Shown here: in pieces, positions 1 to 5,662 of the stretch | How positions within the stretch are numbered: position 1 is the stretch's first letter | Layout of the letters: each line of letters begins with the position of its first letter | NCBI GenBank assembly: GCA_007127615.1 | Contig: SKZB01000110.1 | Coordinates: 1-9,221, forward strand | Origin: Phycisphaerales bacterium | Lineage (GTDB): Bacteria > Planctomycetota > Phycisphaerae > Phycisphaerales > SM1A02 | Direction of reading: 5' to 3' | Length of the DNA: 9,221 bases | Translations under genes and position numbers: made by a program | Notes under the pieces: model-generated | Database searches by the model: none | What the model saw: only the letters and a program-made list of their open reading frames with translations | What the model was told of the DNA's origin: nothing

Positions 1-117
1 ATCGACTTTCCCGGCAAGTACCGTGTGGAGTGCTGGCTCGTCCGCCGGCGATCCGTCGCCCGGCCGATCAACTGGCTGCGCCACCGCGCCGGGCGGGAGC
101 CGATGGTTCTCGAGTGA
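1..117 (+). CDS. C-terminal fragment of an unidentified protein (cut by window edge)
   Basis: Frame 1 is open from the first base for 38 codons and closes with TGA at 115-117. The visible peptide starts IDFPGKYRVECWL, continues with a basic stretch (residues 15-32, many Arg) and ends EPMVLE. Third codon positions are strongly G/C, as in the sure genes of this window. The fragment is followed by a hairpin that would suit the end of a transcript. The start lies outside the window, so the family cannot be told. The PGKYRVECWL piece resembles the last strand of a beta-sandwich domain, but this is only an impression. It could be a chance open frame, since 38 codons is short for a GC-rich genome. 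Confidence 0.5.
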   Translation: MDFPGKYRVECWLVRRRSVARPINWLRHRAGREPMVLE

Positions 118-188
118 TCGCCAAACCGCGCGGGCCCCGTGCATGTCCCGGTTCTCTTGGGGGGATCCAAGTCGAAAAATCACGCCAC

Positions 189-208
189 CCGGCTCCAAAA
201 GGAGCCGG
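189..208. terminator. Symmetrical hairpin between convergent genes
   Basis: Perfect inverted repeat CCGGCTCC-AAAA-GGAGCCGG: an 8-bp GC-rich stem with a 4-base loop. It lies between the end of the plus-strand fragment (117) and the stop of the minus-strand lipoprotein (222). No T-run follows directly on the plus strand. On the minus strand a run of five T lies about 9 bases beyond the stem (complement of the A-run at 175-179). A bidirectional terminator for the two facing genes is the simplest reading; this is inferred from position and shape. Confidence 0.6.
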
Positions 209-221
209 ATTCTGCGACCGC

Positions 222-620
222 TCACTCCACCGGAAGCAGATGCAACGAAATCTGTCCCTGTCGGTGACCCATCACCTCCGACAACGTGAACTCCCCCCGC
301 ACTCGCAGATGGTCCTCCCCGTCGCCGGAGATCGCAGATGATGGAACACGGAGCTCGATTCCGCGCAGCTCGTTCGGCGTGATGAAGTAAGACGAGAACA
401 GCCATCCATCCTTCCGATCCACGTCCTTCGCCGCGACCTTCACATCAAGTGTGATCGGTTTTCCGAGATGCGTCAGAAGCTGGACGTTGAAGTCGTGAAA
501 TGCCGCCGGATCGCGTGTCGTCAGATCGCGCGTCACTTCGATGACACTGTCTCTCCCACCGCCGCAAGCCCCGAGGGCTGTCACGACGGCGATGAGGATG
601 ACGATGGTGGCTTTTTGCAT
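222..620 (-). CDS. Small hypothetical lipoprotein
   Basis: A 132-residue protein. Residues 1-18 form a lipoprotein signal peptide (MQK, then a hydrophobic run) ending in a lipobox LGAC, so Cys19 would be lipidated after cleavage by signal peptidase II. A short Gly-rich linker follows. The mature part (about 25-132) has alternating hydrophobic and polar residues, suggesting a mostly beta fold: HLGKPITLDVKV, then GIELRVP, HLRVRGEF and QISLHLLP. This pattern could fit a small OB-fold or similar beta-barrel, but I do not recognise the family. The ATG at 618-620 is chosen because the signal peptide begins exactly there; no convincing Shine-Dalgarno sequence precedes it. It stands alone, facing the 1-117 fragment. 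Expected location is the periplasmic face of a membrane; function unknown. Confidence 0.75.
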   Translation of the reverse strand: MQKATIVILIAVVTALGACGGGRDSVIEVTRDLTTRDPAAFHDFNVQLLTHLGKPITLDVKVAAKDVDRKDGWLFSSYFITPNELRGIELRVPSSAISGDGEDHLRVRGEFTLSEVMGHRQGQISLHLLPVE

Positions 621-759
621 ACCGTGTGAAGCTCAGTTGCCGCCCGCAGGAACAAGCAGTCTCCTGAAACTGGCGCACTGCTTTTCATCGTGACTTTCAG
701 GTGCCTGACTCCATCTTTTCCGTGGTCTTCCGGAACTCGCGTGGGCAACACTGGACAGA

Positions 760-794
760 ATGGAGCACCGAAAGCGGGCCCGGCCGGGCTCCAT
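760..794. repeat. Inverted repeat with GC-rich loop
   Basis: ATGGAGC (760-766) and its exact reverse complement GCTCCAT (788-794) enclose 21 bases that contain the palindromes GGGCCC and CCGGCCGG. Part of the repeat cluster in the gene-free gap. Function unknown. Confidence 0.5.
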
Positions 795-847
795 ACGGAC
801 GACCAGACCGCAAAGGCCCCAAGCCCTTTCGGGGGGAGCCAGGGGGC

Positions 848-875
848 GTGGGGGGCTGGCGGCGAAGCCCCCCAC
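848..875. repeat. Strong 10-bp hairpin in the gap
   Basis: GTGGGGGGCT (848-857) pairs perfectly with AGCCCCCCAC (866-875) across an 8-base loop GGCGGCGA. This is the most stable hairpin in the window by eye. No T-run follows on either strand, so it is not a typical intrinsic terminator. It sits in a run of G-rich and C-rich blocks (815-873), which looks like a dispersed repeat element rather than unique sequence. Confidence 0.6.
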
Positions 876-1052
876 AACGTGCGCCGAGACGCCAACCAGC
901 CGATACGATTTCCGGAAGATCCCCGGACGGAAGGCCTCCTGGTTGCGCGATGGACGTACAAAGCGATTCGGATGACCGTTGCGCGATCGCGTGGCCTTCG
1001 CTCCTGCCCCGGAAAGGTCACTCAGACCACGGCACCCGGCACCCGGCTTGAC

Positions 1053-1060
1053 AAGGAAGG
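1053..1060 (+). promoter_or_regulatory. Ribosome binding site deciding the VOC start
   Basis: AAGGAAGG lies 5 bases before the ATG at 1066. It favours this start over the longer in-frame opening at 979, whose extra 29 codons cover repeat-like sequence and precede the usual VOC N-terminus. Confidence 0.7.
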
Positions 1061-1065
1061 TTCGC

Positions 1066-1449
1066 ATGAAAAATCCCGTCTGTTACTTCGAGATCCCGGT
1101 CACCGATCTTGAACGTGCCATCACGTTTTACACCGCTGTGTTCGGCTACGAACTTGAGCCGGTCACGATTGATGGAAACGACATGGCCATGTTCCCCGCG
1201 ACTGACGACCACGCCGGCATCACCGGCGCGCTGGCCAAGGGTGAAAGTTATCTCCCCGGCAAGCAGGGCTCACGGATCTACTTTTCTGTTGCCCGAATTG
1301 AAGACACACTGCAGAAAGTGGAACTGGCCGGCGGCCGGGTTCTGTATCCAAAGACCTCCGTCGGCTCGCTCGGTTCCGTGGCAGAGTTCGAAGACTGTGA
1401 AGGCAACTGCATCGCGCTGCATTCGGTGGAGTCGGCAGAGAGGCGATAA
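1066..1449 (+). CDS. VOC family protein (glyoxalase/bleomycin-resistance fold)
   Basis: A 127-residue single-domain protein. It opens with NPVCYFEIPVTDLERAITFY (residues 3-22), the typical first beta strand and helix of vicinal-oxygen-chelate proteins. The second half-module contains SRIYFSVARIEDTLQKVELAGG (69-90) and ends AEFEDCEGNCIALHS (106-120). The two babbb modules and the length match small stand-alone VOC proteins. Likely metal ligands are Glu9 in the first strand and Glu107 or Glu112 near the end; these are family-based guesses. Such proteins include lyases, dioxygenases and drug-binding proteins, and the substrate cannot be told here. The start follows a good ribosome site. It appears to be transcribed alone; the next gene is 125 bases downstream on the same strand. 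The protein is probably cytoplasmic. Confidence 0.9.
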   Translation: MKNPVCYFEIPVTDLERAITFYTAVFGYELEPVTIDGNDMAMFPATDDHAGITGALAKGESYLPGKQGSRIYFSVARIEDTLQKVELAGGRVLYPKTSVGSLGSVAEFEDCEGNCIALHSVESAERR

Positions 1450-1574
1450 CGGCACACGTTCATCGACGTCACCGGGCGCCGGCTTGGGCAACCCATCTGA
1501 ACGCATCCGCGTCATCCGGCATATGATCCGGCTGTTGCAGCACTCCAGCGATATCGCTCAAGGAGCATCGCACA

Positions 1575-2024
1575 TTGAACTGTCTTGGTTGCGGCTACCA
1601 ACTTGCCGGAATACCGGAGTATCGTTGCCCGGAGTGTGGGCGTGTCTTCGATCCTGCAGATAATCGCACGTTCGACAGCGGTGAACGATGTTTGCGCAGG
1701 GGTAGACGATCCCTTTGGATCGCGGTGGCATGCATCGCCTATGGGTTGCTCTTTGCTGGCACAATGATCGTCACGGTCGCGGCGAGGATCGCTGGGAACG
1801 CGGCGGTTATGGACGCTGCCCATGTGGTATTCATCCTCGCTGCCTGCTGCACTCCACTCGTCTTCCTACTTCATGGGGCAGCCATGATCGCTGCGCCGCT
1901 CGTTGCGCGGCATGCTCGTGCGCAGTTGTGGCCGCGCTGGTGGACGACGCTGATTGTTGGTGTGGCGGTGTGGTTCGGTGCGGTAGTCGTGTTTCTGGCC
2001 CTGCTCTCTGCGTTGATGCTCTGA
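1575..2024 (+). CDS. Zinc-ribbon membrane protein of unknown function
   Basis: A 149-residue protein. The N-terminus NCLGCGYQLAGIPEYRCPECG gives two CxxC knuckles (Cys3/Cys6 and Cys18/Cys21) that should bind one zinc ion. Three hydrophobic segments follow, about residues 47-70, 82-110 and 124-148, so the ribbon probably faces the cytoplasm or hangs on a three-helix membrane anchor. Short proteins with this CxxCGYxL...CPECG head are, to my knowledge, common in planctomycetes and lack a known role. The start is TTG at 1575: AAGGAG at 1560-1565 lies 9 bases upstream and the ribbon begins at residue 3, whereas no ATG fits. The stop lies only 8 bases from the stop of the convergent desaturase gene, so the two transcripts may overlap at their ends. 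Confidence 0.8.
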   Translation: MNCLGCGYQLAGIPEYRCPECGRVFDPADNRTFDSGERCLRRGRRSLWIAVACIAYGLLFAGTMIVTVAARIAGNAAVMDAAHVVFILAACCTPLVFLLHGAAMIAAPLVARHARAQLWPRWWTTLIVGVAVWFGAVVVFLALLSALML

Positions 2025-2032
2025 CCGACCGA

Positions 2033-3163
2033 TTACACCCCCTGCGGTTCCGCGCGGCCCAGATAGCGCAGCCAGCGGTAATGCGAGCGCACGCCCGCAC
2101 TGAACGTGCGGTGTTCGTTGTACTTGACGCCGAAGTCGCGGCAGGTCTGCTCGACGATCTTCGACAGCGCGGGATAGTTGATGTGGCAGATGCGCGGGAA
2201 GAGGTGATGCTCGATCTGGTAGTTCAGCCCGCCGAGCAGGTACGCCGCGAGCCGGTTGCCGCGGGCGAAATCGACGGTGCTTTCGGCCTGGTGGATCGCC
2301 CAGGCGTTGTCGATTTTGCCCGAGTCGCCATCGGGAATGGTGAACTCCGCACCTTCGACGGCGTGGGCGAGCTGAAAGACGACCGTCAGCACGATGCCGA
2401 CCACCACCGCGATCAGCGCGTAGAACAGCAGCACGACCCACCACGGGTGGAAGATCATCGGGATCACGAAGGCGAGAGAGAGAAAGACGATCTTGCCCGC
2501 GACAAACTGGATGAGGTTCCAGCCCCGGGGGCGGGGGATGGGGTGTTCGCCGCTTTTGCCGGAGAGGATGTCCGAGAGATCGCCCCAGAGATGCCAGCGG
2601 ATGGCGACCAGACCGTAAAGGAGCCACATGTACAGATGCTGCCAGCGATGGAACGGGAGGCGTTTCTGATGGGGCGTGAGCCGGCCGAAGATGCCGACAT
2701 CGACGTCGCCGTCGTGGCCGGTGATGTTGGTATAGGTGTGGTGGAAGACGCCGTGCTGATAGTGCCAGAGGTAGGAACTGCCGCCGATCATCTCGAGCGT
2801 CATGGCGCTGAGGCGATTGATCCACGGCCGATCGGAATAGGCGTGGTGACTGCCGTCGTGCTGAACGTTCATGCCGATCCCGGCGGTGACCAGACCGAGC
2901 GCCACCGCCACCGGAACCGCGAGCCACCACGCGGGCGCGAAGAACACCAGCAGCGCGTACAGGCCGAAGAAACTCGACAGCAGGATCGCCGACTTGAGGT
3001 ACATCTGCCAGCAGTCGCGCTTCCGGCGGCCGGTCTGCACAAAGTACGCATCGATGCGCTTGCGCAGTTCGACCTGAAAGGTGTTCTTGCCGATAAATTT
3101 GAGGTGAACCGGTGTGACCGCAGTTGCAGCCGTGCGGGGCGATGTCGTGGGAGCTTCGAGCAT
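2033..3163 (-). CDS. Membrane fatty-acid (acyl-CoA/lipid) desaturase
   Basis: A 376-residue integral membrane di-iron enzyme that should introduce a cis double bond into an acyl chain, using O2 and electrons from a ferredoxin or reductase. The three histidine boxes are clear: HDGSHH (102-107), HGVFHH (137-142) and QIEHH (316-320). Hydrophobic pairs lie near 57-76, 80-99, 225-237 and 241-265. The QxxHH third box and overall layout match the linoleoyl-CoA or front-end type desaturases (DesA3-like), but there is no N-terminal cytochrome b5 domain, so electrons must come from a separate protein. The exact position of the double bond cannot be predicted. The ATG at 3161-3163 is the first ATG after an in-frame stop, although no Shine-Dalgarno sequence precedes it. 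The gene is divergent from the sigma-factor gene and convergent with the zinc-ribbon gene. A role in membrane fluidity is likely. Confidence 0.93.
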   Translation of the reverse strand: MLEAPTTSPRTAATAVTPVHLKFIGKNTFQVELRKRIDAYFVQTGRRKRDCWQMYLKSAILLSSFFGLYALLVFFAPAWWLAVPVAVALGLVTAGIGMNVQHDGSHHAYSDRPWINRLSAMTLEMIGGSSYLWHYQHGVFHHTYTNITGHDGDVDVGIFGRLTPHQKRLPFHRWQHLYMWLLYGLVAIRWHLWGDLSDILSGKSGEHPIPRPRGWNLIQFVAGKIVFLSLAFVIPMIFHPWWVVLLFYALIAVVVGIVLTVVFQLAHAVEGAEFTIPDGDSGKIDNAWAIHQAESTVDFARGNRLAAYLLGGLNYQIEHHLFPRICHINYPALSKIVEQTCRDFGVKYNEHRTFSAGVRSHYRWLRYLGRAEPQGV

Positions 3164-3436
3164 ACGGAGGCGTTTTCCAACGAGAGTAAAGAGCCGCCAA
3201 CGAGGGGCGGAACACCATCGTAGGGTGATTCATCCACCGGCGTATTCAGATTTATCGTCGAAATCAATTCATCCGCGCGGTCCCGCGCATGACAATCGGT
3301 TAACCGGGCGGGAGAAGCGTGGAGCGCTGCCGCAATCGGGGCCAATTCCTCGGAAGAAGGAGCGGCGGGGCGCGGCCGATTGCGTTGGTGTTTGGGGGGC
3401 GCGGGGCGTGGTCTCGCCGGTTGTCGCTAGACTGGA
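3164..3436. promoter_or_regulatory. Divergent promoter region, desaturase / sigma factor
   Basis: A 273-base intergenic stretch that must drive both the desaturase (leftward) and the sigma factor (rightward). Its centre (about 3225-3305) is much more AT-rich than the surroundings, as expected for promoters. It holds a perfect 10-bp palindrome CGGTTAACCG (3297-3306), a short hairpin GCGCGG-TC-CCGCGC (3275-3288) and two copies of ATTCATCC (3228-3235 and 3267-3274). Specific -35/-10 boxes could not be fixed. No GGAAC-type ECF promoter like the one before the YeeE pair is visible upstream of the sigma-factor gene. Confidence 0.5.
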
Positions 3437-4234
3437 ATGACCATGGACCGTGGATCGCGCCAATCGGATCTACCGGCGGCCGATGACGCCATCACCGCCC
3501 TCTTTGAAGAAGAGGGCGGACGGTTGTTCGCCATTGCGCGGAACCTGTGCGGCGATCGACAGCAGGCGGAAGATCTGGTGCAGGAAACGTTCCTGCAGGC
3601 GTACCGCAACTGGGACCGCTTTGAAGGCCGGTCGCGGCCGACGACGTGGCTCTACACGATCGCCGCGCGGCTCTGTCAGCGGTTTCATCGCCGGCGGGCG
3701 GGTGAGCCCGTGCGGATGGCTTCGCTGGAAGAATTGCTGCCGTTTTCGGATCGCGCGCTCGCGGTGGCGGATGAGCGGACGGGTGCTGACGACGAACGAC
3801 GCGAACGGCTGGAAGCGGCGGTGGCGGCGTTACCGGAAGCGTTTCGCATGCCGCTGATTCTGAAGGATATCGTCGGCCTGAGTGTGACCGAAATCGCGCC
3901 GGTGCTCGGGCTGAAGGAAGCGACGGTGAAGACGCGCGTCCACCGGGCGCGGTTGAAGCTGCGCGAAGCGGTTGCCGAAACGCTGCCGAAGCGCGAGCTG
4001 CCGCCGGCGGCGTACGAGCGGCAGGTCTGTCTGGATCTGCTGGAACTGAAGCAGGATGCGCTCGACCGCGGCGCCACTTTTCCGGTCGGGCCGGAGGTCA
4101 TCTGCGCGCGGTGCCGGGCGGTGTTCGGGACACTCGATCTGGCCCGGGATCTCTGCCGCAAGATCGCGGCGGATGAACTGCCGCGGGCGGTGCGGGATCG
4201 GGTGATCAGCCGGCTCAAGTCCGCCGGGAGGTGA
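3437..4234 (+). CDS. ECF-type sigma-70 factor with Cys-containing C-terminal extension
   Basis: A 265-residue sigma factor. Region 2 covers about residues 23-90, with the core-binding and -10 recognition motif AEDLVQETFLQAYRNWDRFEG (44-64) and PTTWLYTIAARL (68-79). Region 4 covers about 122-178, with a helix-turn-helix at 149-171 (SVTEIAPVLGLKEATVKTRV) for -35 recognition. Beyond it, residues 190-265 form an extension absent from basic ECF factors: VCLDLLELKQDALDRG, then ICARCRAVFGTLDLARDLC. It has Cys198, Cys223, Cys226 and Cys240, which could bind zinc or sense redox state, like a fused anti-sigma-type zinc domain. No separate anti-sigma gene is adjacent, consistent with in-cis control. The start is ATG 3437, or ATG 3443 with GGA at 3434-3436; neither has a strong ribosome site. 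The YeeE pair follows 155 bases downstream. Confidence 0.9.
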   Translation: MTMDRGSRQSDLPAADDAITALFEEEGGRLFAIARNLCGDRQQAEDLVQETFLQAYRNWDRFEGRSRPTTWLYTIAARLCQRFHRRRAGEPVRMASLEELLPFSDRALAVADERTGADDERRERLEAAVAALPEAFRMPLILKDIVGLSVTEIAPVLGLKEATVKTRVHRARLKLREAVAETLPKRELPPAAYERQVCLDLLELKQDALDRGATFPVGPEVICARCRAVFGTLDLARDLCRKIAADELPRAVRDRVISRLKSAGR

Positions 4235-4298
4235 TCGCGGCCGGAAACGGGGTTGATTCCCTGATCCAGAGAAAAACTCGCGGAAAGTGATGCCGCCG

Positions 4299-4326
4299 GG
4301 AACCTGTCCCGCGCGGCGCGTCTCTC
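4299..4326 (+). promoter_or_regulatory. Candidate ECF sigma-dependent promoter before the YeeE pair
   Basis: GGAACCT (4299-4305) is followed after 15 bases by TCTCTC (4321-4326, preceded by CG). This matches the well-known ECF/RpoE-type layout of a GGAACTT -35 box and a TCTAA-like -10 box 15-16 bases later. It lies 64 bases before the first YeeE start and 65 bases after the stop of the ECF sigma gene, so position and type both fit. Recognition by this particular sigma factor is inference. Confidence 0.5.
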
Positions 4327-4375
4327 AGGGGTGGAGGCGGCTTCGTTTCGATCGGCCGCCGGAGGTGAATCTTTC

Positions 4376-4393
4376 ATGGGAGGCGATTCATGA
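4376..4393 (+). other. Five-codon leader ORF overlapping the YeeE start
   Basis: ATG GGA GGC GAT TCA TGA has its own good ribosome site (GGAGG at 4361-4365, 10 bases upstream). Its TGA overlaps the A of the YeeE ATG (ATGA at 4390-4393). The GGGAGG at 4378-4383, inside this mini-ORF, is the ribosome site for the YeeE gene. Translation of the leader could therefore be coupled to that of the transporter. It may also be chance. Confidence 0.35.
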
Positions 4394-4941
4394 ATATCTG
4401 CTGGAAATGGCTGACCGCACCGCGCTGGTCCCCGTACGTGGCGGGCGTGGGGATCGGCGTGCTCTCGTGGCTGACCTTCGGCCTGATGGGTCGGGGCCTG
4501 GGCACCTCGACCACGTTCGTGCGCGTCGCCGGCACACTCGAAGGTGCGGTGGCGCGGGAACACGTCGAGGCGAACCCGTACTACGCCAACCTGCTCGTCG
4601 ACCGGCCGATCGTCGAATGGCAGTTCGCGCTGGTGATCTTTCTGCTGCTGGGCGCGTTCATCGCTGCAAGGCTCAGCGGTTCGACCTTCGTCGAGCACGT
4701 GCCGAAGCTCTGGGCGTGGCGGTTCGGTCCGTCACGAACGTTGCGCTACGCGGCGGCGTTTCTGGGCGGGCTGGTGCTGGTTTTCGGCGCGCGCATGGCC
4801 GGCGGATGCACGAGCGGGCACGCGATCACCGGCGGACTGCAGCTTGCGGTCAGTTCGTGGTCGTTTCTGATCGCGATGTTTATCTCCGGCATTGCGGTGA
4901 CGTTTCTGATCTTCGGCAGGGAGGGCCGCGCTCATGTTTGA
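4390..4941 (+). CDS. YeeE/YedE family transporter, N-terminal half-size protein
   Basis: A 183-residue membrane protein of the YeeE/YedE (DUF395, sulf_transp) family, whose studied members move thiosulfate or related sulfur compounds into the cell via conserved cysteines. Hydrophobic segments lie near 15-34, 78-95, 118-136 and 155-175. The hallmark motif GARMAGGCTSGH (133-144) puts the expected sulfur-handling cysteine at Cys140. Residues 38-72 are a more polar insert with YYANLL. At about half the length of E. coli YeeE, it should work with the next gene, which supplies the second half. GGGAGG at 4378-4383 lies 6 bases before the ATG. The gene overlaps the next one by 8 bases, a sign of translational coupling. 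An ECF-type promoter candidate lies upstream. The substrate is inferred from the family only. Confidence 0.88.
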   Translation: MNICWKWLTAPRWSPYVAGVGIGVLSWLTFGLMGRGLGTSTTFVRVAGTLEGAVAREHVEANPYYANLLVDRPIVEWQFALVIFLLLGAFIAARLSGSTFVEHVPKLWAWRFGPSRTLRYAAAFLGGLVLVFGARMAGGCTSGHAITGGLQLAVSSWSFLIAMFISGIAVTFLIFGREGRAHV

Positions 4942-5512
4942 CCAGATTTTCGCCGATCCATTGACGCTGTTCTACGGCGCGCTCACGGGTTTTCTCTTCG
5001 GATTCCTGCTCGTCAAGGGCGGGGTGACGCGGTATCAGGTGATCCTCGGCCAGTTCCTGCTGAAGGACTTCACCGTGCTGAAGGTCATGGGGACCGCCAT
5101 CGTCGTCGGCGCCGTCGGCGTCTTCGGGATGCGGGCGATGGGCATGGACGTGTCGATTTCGGTGCGCAACGCCCTTGTCGTCGGCAACGTCGTCGGCGGA
5201 CTCATCTTCGGGGCGGGCATGGCGATTCTCGGCTACTGCCCCGGCACCGCGATGGCTTCGGTGGGTGACGGCTCCCGCCACGCGATATTCGGCATTCTCG
5301 GCGGCATCGTCGGCGCGGGTCTGTACGCAGAAGCGTATCCGATGATCGGCGCACGGTTTGTGGATTCGATCGACCTCGGCAGGGTGTCGCTCGACAGCGC
5401 CGCCGGCCTCTCGCCGTGGTGGGTGATTCTGATCATGGCGACGATCGCGGTGATCGGTTTCCCGGCGCTCGAGAGTTGGGAAAGGCGCCAACCGAAGCCG
5501 CGGCGGCCGTGA
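4934..5512 (+). CDS. YeeE/YedE family transporter, C-terminal half-size protein
   Basis: A 192-residue membrane protein and partner of the preceding gene. Hydrophobic segments lie near 11-27, 51-68, 81-100, 117-133 and 161-177. LVKGGVTRYQVI (26-37) and GMAILGYCPGT (95-105, Cys102) are the motifs normally found in the second half of full-length YeeE. Together the two proteins therefore rebuild one complete transporter with two signature cysteines. The ATG at 4934 overlaps the end of the upstream gene by 8 bases. The C-terminus is basic (RRQPKPRRP) and probably cytoplasmic. In many genomes such pairs sit next to rhodanese-like or ArsR-type genes; neither is present here, only the sigma factor upstream. 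The likely job is uptake of a reduced sulfur compound, but the substrate is not proven by sequence. Confidence 0.88.
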   Translation: MFDQIFADPLTLFYGALTGFLFGFLLVKGGVTRYQVILGQFLLKDFTVLKVMGTAIVVGAVGVFGMRAMGMDVSISVRNALVVGNVVGGLIFGAGMAILGYCPGTAMASVGDGSRHAIFGILGGIVGAGLYAEAYPMIGARFVDSIDLGRVSLDSAAGLSPWWVILIMATIAVIGFPALESWERRQPKPRRP

Positions 5513-5576
5513 GCGCATTCGCAGATCGGGCTACAGCGGCGGGCGGGACGGTCCGATGGGGTTCATGGCTTGAACG

Positions 5577-5597
5577 ATGGACCGACGAATGGACCGA
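5577..5597 (+). repeat. Short direct repeat upstream of the lipoprotein gene
   Basis: ATGGACCGA occurs twice (5577-5585 and 5589-5597), separated by CGA, so the repeat period is 12 bases. It lies in the 150-base gap between the transporter pair and the lipoprotein gene. A tandem operator is possible, but chance is equally plausible. Confidence 0.3.
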
Positions 5598-5662
5598 TTC
5601 GACTCGGCCGCGGAGCGCTATCGGACGCGCAGCGCGGCGGAAACCCAGCCCGGAGGTAACCC

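Larger units (their letters stand above)
621..1065. other. Repeat-rich gap without a convincing gene
   Basis: A 445-base stretch between divergent genes. Several overlapping open frames exist, but none has a recognisable protein, a ribosome site or a gene-like composition; their translations are low-complexity (Gly/Pro/Arg-rich). The stretch holds three inverted repeats (663-701, 760-794, 848-875), very G-rich tracts around 822-855, a 10-bp palindrome at 982-991, and the tandem 7-mer GGCACCC at 1031-1044 just before the VOC gene. It must also hold the promoters of both flanking genes, though I cannot name -35/-10 boxes with confidence. It may be a dispersed intergenic repeat or the remains of one. 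Confidence 0.6.

Noticed and set aside
982..991. CGCGATCGCG palindrome, similar to the cyanobacterial HIP1 octamer
   Set aside because: A single copy in a GC-rich intergenic stretch is expected by chance, and nothing else suggests a cyanobacterium.
979..1065. Longer start for the VOC gene
   Set aside because: The extra residues are not part of a VOC domain, and AAGGAAGG stands right before the ATG at 1066.
690..1112. Open frame of 140 codons through the repeat-rich gap into the VOC gene
   Set aside because: The translation is repeat-derived and Gly/Pro-rich, there is no ribosome site, and it overlaps the VOC gene in another frame.
1715..3223. Open frame of 502 codons on the plus strand across the desaturase gene
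   Set aside because: It is antisense to a clear desaturase with all three histidine boxes. Its translation is full of Asp, Arg, Val and Gly with no domain, as expected for the complement of a GC-rich gene.
1866..3233. Open frame of 455 codons on the minus strand overlapping the desaturase
   Set aside because: It is a different frame over the same gene, with an Arg/Pro/His-rich translation and no recognisable domain.
3685..4698. Open frame of 337 codons antisense to the sigma factor and first YeeE gene
   Set aside because: It runs across two well-supported genes and their intergenic region and has a Ser/Arg-rich composition.
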